The notes below the pieces were generated by a model, which saw only the letters and a list, made by a program, of their open reading frames with translations, was not told the origin of the DNA and ran no database searches. The translations under genes and the position numbers were made by a program. From assembly GCA_963648435.1 (NCBI GenBank), contig CAVJDT010000004.1, positions 15,122 to 79,121 of the forward strand: DNA of 64,000 bases. Direction: 5' to 3'. The first letter of the stretch is position 1. Every line of letters begins with the position of its first letter. Below, piece after piece: positions 26,859 to 36,365 of this stretch. The stretch is from UMGS75 sp963648435 (lineage in GTDB: Bacteria; Bacillota_I; Bacilli_A; ML615J-28; CAG-313).

Positions 26859-28803
26859 CGGTATCTATTTCCTCCAGTGCAAAACCATCATCTTCATAAT
26901 CAAAGACAACATTATTTTCAATCCATTCACGACGGGGTTCAACATCATCGCCCATAAGGACATTCATTTTTGCTTCCGCATCATCCTCATCACCCATTTC
27001 CACTTGAATTAAGGTTCGTTTAGCCGGGTCCATGGTAGTTTCCCATAGTTGTTCGGCGTTCATTTCTCCTAGACCTTTATAACGTTGAATTTGAACATTT
27101 TTTAAATTTCCTATTTTTTCTCGAAGTTCTTCATCAGTCCAAGCATATTGAATACCATTTTTACTTGATATCTTATATAGAGGTGGGGTCGCAATATAAA
27201 TGTAACCATTTTCTAGAAGGGGTCGCATATAACGGAAAAAGAAAGTAAGTAATAACGTTTGAATGTGAGCACCATCAGTGTCGGCATCAGTCATAATAAT
27301 AACCCGGCGATAATTTGATTTAGAAATATCAAAATCCTTACCAAAACCAGCTCCTACAGCGTTTATTATGGAAACAATTTCTTCATTTTTCATTACTTCT
27401 TCAAGTCTAGTTTTCGCTGTATTCAAAACTTTACCACGAAGCGGTAAAATAGCTTGGAAACTTCGATCTCTTCCACTTTTGGCAGAACCACCTGCTGAAT
27501 CACCTTCAACTAGGAATAATTCATTAATTCTTGGGTCTTTCTCTTGAGCTGGGGTTAATTTACCAATTAAATTTGCAGGTTTTGAAATCTTTTTAGAGAT
27601 TTGACGGTAATCATCAATGGCTTTACGAGCTGCTTCTTGAGCTTTTACTGCTTTTATTGCATTATTAACAAGTGTATTTGAAATTTGACCATTTTCAGCC
27701 ATAAATGATTTAAATTGTTCATACACAACTTGTTCTACTGCGTTTTTAGCTTCTGCCGTACCAAGTTTATTTTTAGTTTGACCTTCAAATTGTAATAAAT
27801 CCTCAGGAACTCTAATTGAAATAATCGCTGTTAAACCTTGTCTAACTAAAGGTCCTTCAATATTTGGATCTTTATCTTTTAAAGATCCAATTATCCGAGC
27901 ATGTTCATTAAATGCTCTTGTTAATGCGGTCTTAAAACCAATTTCATGAGTTCCTCCATCTTTAGTCCGAATGTTATTAACAAAAGATAAAATATTTTCA
28001 CCATAAAATTCACTACAATATTGAATTGCAACTTCTACCATTATTCTAGAAACAGTACCGGTAAAAAAGACCGGTTCATGAATTGGTTTTTTACCTTCAA
28101 TTAGGGCTTTAATGAATTCCACAATTCCATTTTCATAATGGAAAACATCAGATTTACCCGAACGTAAATCATTTAATTCAATTTTTAAGCCTTTAATTAA
28201 AAAAGCTGATTCCTTTAAACGAAAAGCAATGGTTTTATAATCAAAAATCGTTGATGTGAAAATCTTAGGATCAGGTTTAAAATGAATTGTTGAACCAGTT
28301 CTCCTCGTTTCACCAAGGTTTTTAGGCTTTTCAATAATTTTACCACCATTACGGTAAGTTTGATTATAAATTTTGCCATCACGGTAAATTGTAACTGTTA
28401 GCCATTCACTTAATGCATTAACAACACTTGAACCAACGCCATGCAAACCACCTGATACTTTATAACCACCATTAGGGTCAAACTTACCACCAGAATGAAG
28501 GGTATTAAATATAACTTGGGGAGTTGGTATTTTTTCCGTTTTATGAATACCTGTAGGAATACCACGACCATTATCAATTACTTCAATACTATTATCAGGA
28601 TGAATATTAACAATAATCTTATTACCATATCCAGATAATGCTTCGTCAATCGCATTATCTACTATTTCCCATACTAAATGATGGAGTCCCCTAGCATCAG
28701 TTGACCCAATATACATACCAGGTCTTTTACGTACAGCCTCAAGTCCTTGTAAGACCTGAATCGAACTTTCATCATATACAGGAGCGCTCTTTGTACTTGC
28801 CAT
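26851..28803 (-). CDS. parE: DNA topoisomerase IV subunit B
   Basis: ATPase subunit of topoisomerase IV, 650 residues. The GHKL ATPase domain has EIVDNAIDEA, DNGRGIP and GGLHGVGSSVVNAL. The TOPRIM domain has EGDSAGGSAK and DADTDGAHIQ; the T and Q in the latter, plus SGRDRSFQAILPLRGKVLN, fit ParE rather than GyrB. AAAGGGTGAT precedes ATG 28803. It is the first gene of the parE-parC operon with a strong extended -10 promoter. Confidence 0.95.
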   Translation of the reverse strand: MASTKSAPVYDESSIQVLQGLEAVRKRPGMYIGSTDARGLHHLVWEIVDNAIDEALSGYGNKIIVNIHPDNSIEVIDNGRGIPTGIHKTEKIPTPQVIFNTLHSGGKFDPNGGYKVSGGLHGVGSSVVNALSEWLTVTIYRDGKIYNQTYRNGGKIIEKPKNLGETRRTGSTIHFKPDPKIFTSTIFDYKTIAFRLKESAFLIKGLKIELNDLRSGKSDVFHYENGIVEFIKALIEGKKPIHEPVFFTGTVSRIMVEVAIQYCSEFYGENILSFVNNIRTKDGGTHEIGFKTALTRAFNEHARIIGSLKDKDPNIEGPLVRQGLTAIISIRVPEDLLQFEGQTKNKLGTAEAKNAVEQVVYEQFKSFMAENGQISNTLVNNAIKAVKAQEAARKAIDDYRQISKKISKPANLIGKLTPAQEKDPRINELFLVEGDSAGGSAKSGRDRSFQAILPLRGKVLNTAKTRLEEVMKNEEIVSIINAVGAGFGKDFDISKSNYRRVIIMTDADTDGAHIQTLLLTFFFRYMRPLLENGYIYIATPPLYKISSKNGIQYAWTDEELREKIGNLKNVQIQRYKGLGEMNAEQLWETTMDPAKRTLIQVEMGDEDDAEAKMNVLMGDDVEPRREWIENNVVFDYEDDGFALEEIDTDE

Positions 28804-28832
28804 ATTATCACCCTTTCTTCTATCTACTTCTT

Positions 28833-28861
28833 ATTATACCATAGCAAGACTAATTATGCAA
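28833..28861 (-). promoter_or_regulatory. Promoter of parE-parC
   Basis: Minus strand TTGCAT (28861-28856), 17 bases ending in TGG, TATAAT (28838-28833). Extended -10. Confidence 0.85.
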
Positions 28862-28978
28862 GTAAAATGTTTCAAAAAATGTAGATTTTACTTATTCTTT
28901 TTTAATATTACAAGTTACGACAAATTATTTATTTTGAAAGTTTAAAGTAAAAAACAAGTATTTTTTCTTTAAAAAAAG

Positions 28979-28984
28979 TATAAT
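28979..28984 (+). promoter_or_regulatory. -10 element of plsY
   Basis: TATAAT nine bases ahead of the GAGGTGAT ribosome-binding site; no clear -35 can be pointed to. Confidence 0.5.
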
Positions 28985-29003
28985 ATTAGGCGAGGTGATT
29001 ATT

Positions 29004-29648
29004 GTGGGAATAATAGTTCCAATCTTCCTATTAATAGTATCATATTTACTTGGTTCCATTCCTTGGGCCTTAATTGTCAGTAAACTATTTAAAGGAATAG
29101 ATATTAGAGATTATGGTAGTAGAAATATGGGGGCAACTAATGTCCTACGGGTTTTAGGATTTAAATATGGATTACTGGTTTTCATTTTAGATGCTTTAAA
29201 AGCCGGAATTGTCATCTTATTATTTAGAGTAGGGCTTTTAGACTACACCCTTGACTGGATGGTGCTTAAAATTCATCCATTAATCTATGGAGTTGTCGCT
29301 TTAATTGGTCATCTATTTCCGATATTTGCAAACTTTAGAGGGGGAAAAGGAGTTTCATGTTGTGCTGGAATTGTTGCGGCATACAGTCCTATTGTATTTA
29401 TAATTGCATTTTTAGTGTTTGTGGTTGTATTTATATGGAAACGCTATATCTCACTTAGTTCATTATCGGCGATTACAGCTGCTTTTTTAACTTCTTTTAT
29501 TCCAATATTTGGAAAACATGATTTAGTATTTACAATAGTCCTAGGTATTGGCGTTTTAGCTTTATACCTAAGTCACATTCCTAATATTAAAAGATTAATA
29601 AACCATACGGAAAAGAAAACTAATCTTTTTGAAAAAAAAGATATTTAA
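29004..29648 (+). CDS. plsY: Acyl-phosphate:glycerol-3-phosphate acyltransferase
   Basis: Membrane enzyme that transfers an acyl group from acyl-phosphate to glycerol-3-phosphate, the first step of phosphatidate synthesis. About 214 residues with five or so membrane segments. The three PlsY signature regions are seen: GSIPWALIVSK with DIRDYGSRNMGATNVLR, then HLFPIFANFRGGKGVS, then SHIPNIKRL with a downstream asparagine. I favour GTG 29004 because GAGGTGAT (28993-28999) spans the alternative GTG at 28995. It is transcribed divergently from parE. Confidence 0.93.
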   Translation: MGIIVPIFLLIVSYLLGSIPWALIVSKLFKGIDIRDYGSRNMGATNVLRVLGFKYGLLVFILDALKAGIVILLFRVGLLDYTLDWMVLKIHPLIYGVVALIGHLFPIFANFRGGKGVSCCAGIVAAYSPIVFIIAFLVFVVVFIWKRYISLSSLSAITAAFLTSFIPIFGKHDLVFTIVLGIGVLALYLSHIPNIKRLINHTEKKTNLFEKKDI

Positions 29649-29649
29649 A

Positions 29650-29678
29650 AAGACTTGCCTTGGCAAGTCTTATTTTTT
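29650..29678. terminator. Bidirectional terminator between plsY and yneF
   Basis: AGACTTGCC and GGCAAGTCT form a tight 9-base-pair stem with U runs on both sides. Confidence 0.85.
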
Positions 29679-29894
29679 ATCCTTATATTGATCCATGCGA
29701 TTCATAACACGGTTAATATCTTTTTCTGATGGTTTACGACCCATTTCCATAAACATAGCACGAATCATATCACGGTTAATTGGGGGATTATCTTGTAATT
29801 GCTTATTAAACACATGTCTAATAACAAAGAAACCAATAACAAAACCCACAATTAGGCAAACAACACCAATTATTAAGACAAAATACCAAGCCAT
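29670..29894 (-). CDS. yneF: YneF-family small membrane protein (UPF0154)
   Basis: A 74-residue protein with one N-terminal transmembrane helix (MAWYFVLIIGVVCLIVGF) and a charged helical tail. The tail contains NPPINRDMIRAMFMEMGRKP and a final KDINRVMNRMDQ, matching the UPF0154/YneF family conserved in Bacilli and Mollicutes. Function is unknown. I start at ATG 29894 with AAAGGAGG upstream; a longer frame lacks a ribosome-binding site. Confidence 0.9.
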   Translation of the reverse strand: MAWYFVLIIGVVCLIVGFVIGFFVIRHVFNKQLQDNPPINRDMIRAMFMEMGRKPSEKDINRVMNRMDQYKDKK

Positions 29895-29979
29895 ATGAAC
29901 TTCCTCCTTTAAAACTAGAGTTATTATAGCAAAATTTAAATTTTTAAGCAAGTTAAATGAAAGAATAATTGTTTTATTG

Positions 29980-30008
29980 TTGCAAAAAAAGATGGATTAT
30001 ACTATAAT
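29980..30008 (+). promoter_or_regulatory. Promoter of the ferredoxin gene
   Basis: TTGCAA (29980-29985), 17 bases, TATAAT (30003-30008), about 36 bases before ATG 30044. Confidence 0.85.
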
Positions 30009-30043
30009 TGTTGTTGATATTTATATACATGGAGGAATTAAAT

Positions 30044-30211
30044 ATGCCAAGATTAATTACTGATACTTGTATCGCATGTGGCACATGCGCTGGTGAATGT
30101 CCTGTTCAATGTATTTCTGAAGGCGATATCTACAAAATTGATGCTAGCCAATGCATCGACTGTGGTGCTTGTCAAGAAGTATGTCCAATGGGCGCAATCG
30201 TTGAAGAATAG
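30044..30211 (+). CDS. 2[4Fe-4S] ferredoxin
   Basis: A 55-residue clostridial-type ferredoxin with two cluster motifs: CIACGTCAGECP and CIDCGACQEVCP, eight cysteines in all. Low-potential electron carrier for anaerobic metabolism; the partner enzyme is not in the window. ATG 30044 is preceded by GGAGG (30031-30035). It is a single gene with its own strong promoter and terminator. Its presence fits an anaerobic host. Confidence 0.95.
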   Translation: MPRLITDTCIACGTCAGECPVQCISEGDIYKIDASQCIDCGACQEVCPMGAIVEE

Positions 30212-30216
30212 TTAAG

Positions 30217-30256
30217 AAAAAAAGGTAGTTAGAGCTAATTTCTAACTACTTTTTTC
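30217..30256. terminator. Bidirectional terminator between ferredoxin and nif3-like genes
   Basis: AAAGGTAGTTAGA and TCTAACTACTTTTTT pair with one G-U; U runs on both strands. Confidence 0.85.
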
Positions 30257-31032
30257 TAACGAAATGGATCAAGATCTTTTTTAGAATAAACAAACGTAAC
30301 ATCAGGAAATTTTTCCATAAGCATTTTTCTTACCTTTTCCCTAAATAAACGTTCTACACTATGACTTACCTCAATTAAGGCAATACCTAAATCAAGGGCA
30401 TCTAAGGCTTGATTATGTCTTATTTCACCGGTAATAAAAGCATCACAACCATGACTTGCCGCATTATATAAATCATAACTACCACCACCACCGATAATAC
30501 CAACTTTTTTAATAATTTGGTTGTCATCACCGACAATTCTAATATTATTTTCACCAAATTTATTTTGAACAAGCTTGGCTAGTTCTTTTAAAGACATAGG
30601 GGTAATTGTTCCATATCTTAAAAATGCATTATTATCAATTTCCTTTTGACAACTTTTAACATTTTCAAGACCTAAGATTTCTGCTAAAATTTCATTCATT
30701 CCATCAATTGCCACATCAAAATTAGTATGCATGGAAAAAACATTTAATTCGTTTTTAATAACTAGACAAATTCGTTTGGTTAAAGGATTGTCATAATTTA
30801 AATTTAAAAGGCTATTAAACATAAAAGGATGATGGGTAATTAATAAATCAACCCCTTGAGTAATAGCATCTTCCACAACTTTAGTCGAACCATCTAAAGC
30901 AATCATTGCTTTTTTTACTTCTTGGTTCATCCTTCCAAATTGTAATCCAACTTTACCAGCATCAAAACTTGAAGCAAGGTTTAAGGGATATTTTTCTAGT
31001 AAATAGTTAACTATATCAGATACTTTTGTCAT
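30256..31032 (-). CDS. Nif3-like dinuclear metal-centre protein (YqfO family)
   Basis: A 258-residue member of the NIF3/GTP cyclohydrolase I type 2 family. Metal-binding motifs are ITHHPFMFN near the N-terminal third, MHTNFDVA, and the C-terminal GEIRHNQALDA with EVSHSVER. Biochemical role is unsettled. It ends the glyS-dnaG-rpoD-trmK-nif3 operon and overlaps trmK by 17 bases, the same trmK-yqfO pairing as in Bacillus and other Bacilli. Confidence 0.9.
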   Translation of the reverse strand: MTKVSDIVNYLLEKYPLNLASSFDAGKVGLQFGRMNQEVKKAMIALDGSTKVVEDAITQGVDLLITHHPFMFNSLLNLNYDNPLTKRICLVIKNELNVFSMHTNFDVAIDGMNEILAEILGLENVKSCQKEIDNNAFLRYGTITPMSLKELAKLVQNKFGENNIRIVGDDNQIIKKVGIIGGGGSYDLYNAASHGCDAFITGEIRHNQALDALDLGIALIEVSHSVERLFREKVRKMLMEKFPDVTFVYSKKDLDPFR

Positions 31033-31681
31033 CTAATACCTCCTCAATCATTATTTTTTCATCATTTAAAGTTAAAAGATTAGGACATGTTTTTAAAATT
31101 TCCTTAATTTCTGTTAGCTTTTTATTCCATTTATTCTTAAAATCAATACTTTGGTTACTCATTAGTTTTGGTCCAAAAAAGCATGATTTTTTGGATAACT
31201 CTTTAGAATTTTCATTATATTTAGCCTTAATAATTTCATAATATTTAGAATGCTCATAAACAAGAGCTTCATCAATAATTTCAAAATGATTGTTTGATAA
31301 AAACTGTCTTAATTCAAACGTTCTTGAATTAGCTTCTAAAAGTAATTTATCAAGTTTTTTGGCTTTTTCAAGGTCATTTTCCAAAATTTTAGATATTAGT
31401 TCTCCCCCCATCCCCGCAATTACAACGGTATTAATGGATGGATCAAGTTTGGTTAAACCATCACTTAGTGATAAAATTGCAACATTTTCTGCAATATACT
31501 TACTTAAATTAGAGAAGGCCCTTTCATAAGGACCTTTTTTATTTTCAATACCTTGGACAAACTTAACATGTTTATCAAGCAAACAAGATTCTAAAAGATA
31601 ACCATGGTCAGTACCAATATCGGCCACTTTATCGGTTTCTTCAATAAAATCTAAGATTTTTGCTAAACGTTTAGATAACAT
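31016..31681 (-). CDS. trmK: tRNA (adenine-22-N1) methyltransferase
   Basis: SAM-dependent methyltransferase forming m1A22 in tRNA. It is 221 residues with the Rossmann motif VADIGTDHGYL (about 18-28) and the family motif VIAGMGGELISKIL. The next gene starts inside it. Its stop is TGA, one of only two TGA stops I found among intact genes; reading through would add just three residues before TAA. It follows rpoD with a TAATG overlap. Confidence 0.92.
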   Translation of the reverse strand: MLSKRLAKILDFIEETDKVADIGTDHGYLLESCLLDKHVKFVQGIENKKGPYERAFSNLSKYIAENVAILSLSDGLTKLDPSINTVVIAGMGGELISKILENDLEKAKKLDKLLLEANSRTFELRQFLSNNHFEIIDEALVYEHSKYYEIIKAKYNENSKELSKKSCFFGPKLMSNQSIDFKNKWNKKLTEIKEILKTCPNLLTLNDEKIMIEEVLDDKSI

Positions 31682-32946
31682 TATTTAGCACGATGACGCT
31701 CTAAGCGTTTTAAACGTGAAGGATGACGAAGTCTTCTAATCGCTTTAGCTTCAATTTGACGAATTCTTTCTCTAGTTACCCCAAATTCACGTCCAACTTC
31801 TTCAAGGGTTCTAGGATGGTTGTCATCAAGACCATAACGAAGTCTAATTACTTTTTCTTCACGGGGTGTTAAAGTTTGTAAAACCGCATCAATTTCTTCA
31901 CGGTATATTTGGTACTGAGTATATTCAAGAGGATTTTGTCCTTCGGTATCAGCGATAAAATCACCAAGGCTTGAGTCATCTTCTTCACCAACAGTTGAAT
32001 CAAATGAAATTGGTTCTTGAGCAATTCGTTGGATTTGTTGAACCTTTTCGACAGAAATCTTCATTTCTGCCGCGATTTCTTCAGGTGTTGGTTCACGACG
32101 TTTTTCTTGGGTTAATCTTCTTGTAGTACGACCTAATTTATTGATTGTTTCAACCATATGAACAGGAATTCTAATAGTCCTACCTTGGTCCGCAATCGCT
32201 CTTGTGATGGATTGTCTAATCCACCAAGTTGCATAAGTTGAGAATTTAAATCCCTTAGTCGGGTCAAACTTATAAACAGCTTTAATTAATCCCATGTTTC
32301 CTTCTTGAATTAAATCAAGAAAAGGAAGGCCACGGCCAAAATATTTTTTCGCAATTGAAACAACTAAACGTAAGTTTGATTCAATCAAAATATCACGAGC
32401 TTCATCCCCCATACGAATTTTCTCATTTAATTCTTCAAGCTCTTCTGGAGATATTTCTTTACCTTGTTTACGATAAGCTTCAATCTTTTCTTTACACATA
32501 ATACCTTCTTGTACGGTTCTTGCATATTCTGATTCTTGGGTTATCGTAAGTAATTCAATTTGACCAATGTCTCGTAAATACATTTTAACCGGGTCATCGG
32601 CTTGATGGGAAGTTGAAACAAAGTCTTCAAAATCTGAAACTTGGATTTCACTTTCGACAGCCGCTGTTAATTCTTCAAGTTCTTCATCGTTTTCAACATC
32701 ATCAATGAAAGCCTCAAAATCATCATCAGTTTCTTCCGTAAGTAAAGCTTCATCATCAGGCATTTCTTCACTATCTCTAGTTACTTCAATATCACAGCTT
32801 TCAAGATATTCAACCACATCATCCATTAATTCTTCGGTTGGATTATCAAGAATTTCATTAATTTTGGAAAGTGGAATATATTGTTTCTTTTTAGCATATT
32901 CCTTCATTGCATCTAACTGATCTTTGTATAATAATTCGTCTAACAT
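31681..32946 (-). CDS. rpoD: Primary RNA polymerase sigma factor (sigma-A)
   Basis: Housekeeping sigma factor, 421 residues. An acidic N-terminal region 1.1-like segment (about 1-115) is followed by region 1.2 (DPVKMYLRDIGQIELLT), region 2 (RLVVSIAKKYFGRGLPFLDLIQEGN, KFSTYATWWIRQSI), region 3, and region 4 with GVTRERIRQIEAKA. The -35 and -10 binding regions appear intact, consistent with the promoters seen. It sits between dnaG and trmK with TAATG overlaps on both sides. Confidence 0.97.
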   Translation of the reverse strand: MLDELLYKDQLDAMKEYAKKKQYIPLSKINEILDNPTEELMDDVVEYLESCDIEVTRDSEEMPDDEALLTEETDDDFEAFIDDVENDEELEELTAAVESEIQVSDFEDFVSTSHQADDPVKMYLRDIGQIELLTITQESEYARTVQEGIMCKEKIEAYRKQGKEISPEELEELNEKIRMGDEARDILIESNLRLVVSIAKKYFGRGLPFLDLIQEGNMGLIKAVYKFDPTKGFKFSTYATWWIRQSITRAIADQGRTIRIPVHMVETINKLGRTTRRLTQEKRREPTPEEIAAEMKISVEKVQQIQRIAQEPISFDSTVGEEDDSSLGDFIADTEGQNPLEYTQYQIYREEIDAVLQTLTPREEKVIRLRYGLDDNHPRTLEEVGREFGVTRERIRQIEAKAIRRLRHPSRLKRLERHRAK

Positions 32947-34787
32947 TACATATCCTCCTTTATTATTTTCTTTTGTGATTTACTTATTTCGATAAATTCT
33001 TGCATGTTTTTCTTTCGTTCTTCTTCATTTTTCGATAGTATTGTTGCATTATAGGAAGCAATATTATCTTGTTTCTTAAAATATTTGTTGATGGTCATAA
33101 TACTATCATTTAGCATTTGCTCACTACTTGCTAAAATGAATTTATTATCAATTATTCTTTTAGCTAAGTTTAGAGAACTAGGTTTATCATTTAATAATTC
33201 GTAAAGTAAGTCTGTTCCCATTCCCTCTTTTTGGGGATTTTGTGCATAATAGTTACTTAAAACATACAGCAAATCAAATTCCCCCGCAAGTTCACTACCA
33301 GGAAAACGTAACCCATCCGCAATTGTTACAGCATCAAAGAAAACACTAAGGGCTTCTTTTGAATAGATAGCTTGTTTAATGATTGTTTGATATGCCATAA
33401 TAACACTTGTTGTTACTTTTACATTTTTCTTTTTTTGAACATTTATATTTTCTACTTTTTTTATCGGTTCATCCCTATAAGTTTGATTATAGTTGTAAGT
33501 ATCTTGATATGGTTGGAAGGCCCTTAAATCTGATTTAAGCATTTCGGCATCAATCTTTAAGTCGCTAGCGAGGCGATTGATAAAATATGAGGTGATAACA
33601 TCACTATTTGCAAGTTTGATAAAATCAAACACTTGTTTTTTAAAGGTTTCAACACTCATAAAATCTTCTAAGTAAACCTTTTGGTAAGCAAGTTCATATA
33701 AGATAAGGTAAACATTTTTCATATTGTTTAATACATACTCATTAAATTTATCAGTACCGTATTTAGCAATATATTCATCAGGGTCTAAATCATCTGGTAA
33801 TAATACCGCATTTGGAATAATTTTAACTTTCGCTAGCATTTGAGCAGAGCGCTTCATGGCTTTAATTCCAGCTTCATCACCATCAAAAAATAATACAATA
33901 TTTTTGGTTACTTGCGTTATCATTTTAACATGTTCAGTTGTCATCGCCGTTCCCATAGTGGCAATAGCATTATTTAAACCAGCTTTTTCACAAGCAATAA
34001 CATCCATAAAGCCTTCAAAAAGAAATATTTGATTCTTTTTTCTAGCTTCAAGTGAAGCTTGATCAAAATTATATAGAATTTCACCCTTATGAAATAAAAC
34101 ATTTTCGGTTGAATTAATATACTTTGCTTGATCGCTTTTTTCATAAATTCGACCACTAAAACCCACAATTTGGCCAGAAGCATTAGTTATAGAAAACATA
34201 ATTCGATTTCTAAAAATATCATGAACCTTACCATTTACATCTTTTACAAGACCTAATTCAATTTGATCAAGGGTTGTAATTTGTTTACGGTCTAAAGCTT
34301 GATGTAAATAATCTATATTTTTAGGGGCAAGTCCTATTTTATGTTTTTTTATTATTTCATCATCAAGGCCACGTGCTTTTAAATAGGCAAGTGCATTTTT
34401 ACCTTCATCGCTATTATATAAATAAAAGCGATAAAAATTATAGGCTTCATCCATCACATGTAGTAAGCGATTGGTTTTTTCATTTTGTGAATTTATATTA
34501 TCTTCAATTTTGATTCCTGCTCTTTTTGCAAGTTTTATGGTTGCTTGTTCCATCGAAATATTTTCATATTTTGATACAAAATAAATTACATTACCTTTTG
34601 TATTACAACTAAAACAATTAAAGATTTTTTTCTCACCGCTTACAGCCATGGAGGGATTTTTGTCATCATGAAAGGGACATAAGCCAAAATAACTAGTTCC
34701 TTTTTTCTTAAGGCTTACATATTCGCCAACTACTTCAACTATATCAGTAGCTTCAATTACTTTTTTAGTAGTTGCACTAGATATCAT
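32946..34787 (-). CDS. dnaG: DNA primase
   Basis: Makes RNA primers at the replication fork, 613 residues. The CHC2 zinc ribbon is CPFHDDKNPS with FNCFSC. The TOPRIM core carries FEGFMDVIACEKAG and LFFDGDEAG, and a C-terminal helicase-interaction region follows. GGAGGAACGGG precedes ATG 34787. It is second in the operon after glyS and coupled to rpoD. Confidence 0.96.
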   Translation of the reverse strand: MISSATTKKVIEATDIVEVVGEYVSLKKKGTSYFGLCPFHDDKNPSMAVSGEKKIFNCFSCNTKGNVIYFVSKYENISMEQATIKLAKRAGIKIEDNINSQNEKTNRLLHVMDEAYNFYRFYLYNSDEGKNALAYLKARGLDDEIIKKHKIGLAPKNIDYLHQALDRKQITTLDQIELGLVKDVNGKVHDIFRNRIMFSITNASGQIVGFSGRIYEKSDQAKYINSTENVLFHKGEILYNFDQASLEARKKNQIFLFEGFMDVIACEKAGLNNAIATMGTAMTTEHVKMITQVTKNIVLFFDGDEAGIKAMKRSAQMLAKVKIIPNAVLLPDDLDPDEYIAKYGTDKFNEYVLNNMKNVYLILYELAYQKVYLEDFMSVETFKKQVFDFIKLANSDVITSYFINRLASDLKIDAEMLKSDLRAFQPYQDTYNYNQTYRDEPIKKVENINVQKKKNVKVTTSVIMAYQTIIKQAIYSKEALSVFFDAVTIADGLRFPGSELAGEFDLLYVLSNYYAQNPQKEGMGTDLLYELLNDKPSSLNLAKRIIDNKFILASSEQMLNDSIMTINKYFKKQDNIASYNATILSKNEEERKKNMQEFIEISKSQKKIIKEDM

Positions 34788-34807
34788 CCCGTTCCTCCTT
34801 GTAAAAC

Positions 34808-36175
34808 TTATTTAAGATGGGTATTAAAATAATTTACTAAATCCGTAATTGCAATACGTTCTTGTTCCATTGTATCACGATTACGAACTGTTACCATATT
34901 ATCTTCTAAAGTATCAAAATCAACTGTTACGCAATATGGAGTACCAATTGCATCTTGACGACGATATCTTTTACCAATTTTACCACTTGTATCATATTCA
35001 CAAACAAATTCTTGTGAAAGCATTTGATAAAGTTCTGTAGCTTTATCATTTAGTTTATTAACAAGCGGTAATACCGCAACCTTTACTGGCGCAAGTCTAC
35101 TATCAAGATGTAAAACATCACGAGTATCACCATCTTCTAATTGTTGTTCTTCATAAGCACTTGTTAAAACCGCTAAAAGTAATCTTTCAACTCCTAAACT
35201 TGGTTCAATAACATATGGTAAATACTTTTGGTTAGTTTCAGGGTCTAAATATTCAAGATTTTCCCCTGAATGTTCTTGATGAACACGTAAGTCATAATCG
35301 GTTCGATCGGCGATTCCCCATAGTTCACCCCAACCAAAGAAATATTTAAATTCAATATCTGTAGTTGCTTTTGAATAAAAGCATAATTCTTCTTTGTCAT
35401 GATCTCTTGTTCTAATTAGTTCTTGACGAAGGCCTATATTAGTTAAGAAATTTAAGCAAAAAGTACGCCAATAATCAAACCACTCTAAATCAGTTCCCGG
35501 TTTACAGAAAAATTCAAGTTCCATTTGTTCAAATTCACGAATACGGAAAATAAAGTTTCCTGGAGTAATTTCATTTCTAAAACTTTTACCGATTTGGCCA
35601 ATTCCAAATGGTACCTTTTTACGTGATGTTCTTTGGACATTTTTAAAGTTAACGAAAATACCTTGAGCTGTTTCTGGTCTTAAGTATACTAAACTCTTAC
35701 TATCATCAACAACCCCAATATGGGTTTGAAACATTAAATTAAATTTACGAATTGTTGTAAAATTAGTACTTCCACAATTAGGACAAGGAATCTTATGCTC
35801 AACTAAATAATTGTATAATTTATCATTATCCCAGCCATCTCCTGTAACTAAACCATTTGTCGCTTCTTCAATCAACTTATCAGCACGGTGTCTTGTTCCA
35901 CAGTTTTTACAATCAACTAAAGGATCACTAAAGCCACCAACATGACCACTTGCAACCCAAGTTTCAGGATTCATAAGGATTGCGGCATCAAGGCCAACAT
36001 TATTTGGTGAAGACTGAACAAAAGCTTTCCACCAAGCTTTTTTAATATTATTTTTTAATTCAACTCCAAGGGGACCAAAATCCCATGAGTTTGATAAGCC
36101 TCCATAAATTTCACTACCTTGATAGACAAAACCATATTGTTTTAAGTAATTCACGAATTTTTCCATTGACATCAT
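34808..36175 (-). CDS. glyS: Glycyl-tRNA synthetase, single-chain dimeric type
   Basis: Class IIa synthetase charging tRNA-Gly, of the single-polypeptide alpha2 type found in Mollicutes and many Gram-positives. From ATG 36175 the product is 455 residues. Visible: YGGLSNSWDFGPLG, the zinc-binding cysteines CKNCGTRHR and CPNCGS, the RPETAQGIF motif and GVERLLLAVL. GATGGTGAT upstream of 36175 decides the start. I see no T-box leader. It heads the operon with dnaG, rpoD, trmK and nif3-like. Confidence 0.95.
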   Translation of the reverse strand: MMSMEKFVNYLKQYGFVYQGSEIYGGLSNSWDFGPLGVELKNNIKKAWWKAFVQSSPNNVGLDAAILMNPETWVASGHVGGFSDPLVDCKNCGTRHRADKLIEEATNGLVTGDGWDNDKLYNYLVEHKIPCPNCGSTNFTTIRKFNLMFQTHIGVVDDSKSLVYLRPETAQGIFVNFKNVQRTSRKKVPFGIGQIGKSFRNEITPGNFIFRIREFEQMELEFFCKPGTDLEWFDYWRTFCLNFLTNIGLRQELIRTRDHDKEELCFYSKATTDIEFKYFFGWGELWGIADRTDYDLRVHQEHSGENLEYLDPETNQKYLPYVIEPSLGVERLLLAVLTSAYEEQQLEDGDTRDVLHLDSRLAPVKVAVLPLVNKLNDKATELYQMLSQEFVCEYDTSGKIGKRYRRQDAIGTPYCVTVDFDTLEDNMVTVRNRDTMEQERIAITDLVNYFNTHLK

Positions 36176-36234
36176 TTTATCACCATCTTTCACTGACGTC
36201 TTTTTGTTACAATACTCCATTGTACTAACATCTT

Positions 36235-36263
36235 ATTATAGCACAAATTGTTTCAAATGTCAA
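36235..36263 (-). promoter_or_regulatory. Consensus promoter of the glyS-dnaG-rpoD operon
   Basis: Minus strand TTGACA (36263-36258), 17 bases, TGC-TATAAT with -10 at 36240-36235. A perfect sigma-A consensus, the only TTGACA-TATAAT pair I found. Confidence 0.9.
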
Positions 36264-36302
36264 AATAAAAGCGAAAAAACTTTTGATTTTATATCAATTA
36301 AT

Positions 36303-36331
36303 TTGAATTTTTTTTAAAATAATGGTATATT
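36303..36331 (+). promoter_or_regulatory. Promoter of the alkaline phosphatase gene
   Basis: TTGAAT (36303-36308), 17 bases ending TGG, TATATT (36326-36331). Confidence 0.65.
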
Positions 36332-36365
36332 ATTTTAAAAATTTAAATTTTGCGAGGTAAATTAA

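Noticed and set aside
36176..36300. T-box riboswitch upstream of glyS (and likewise proS)
   Set aside because: Leaders are only about 30-60 bases from promoter to start, with no specifier-loop structure, T-box sequence or terminator.
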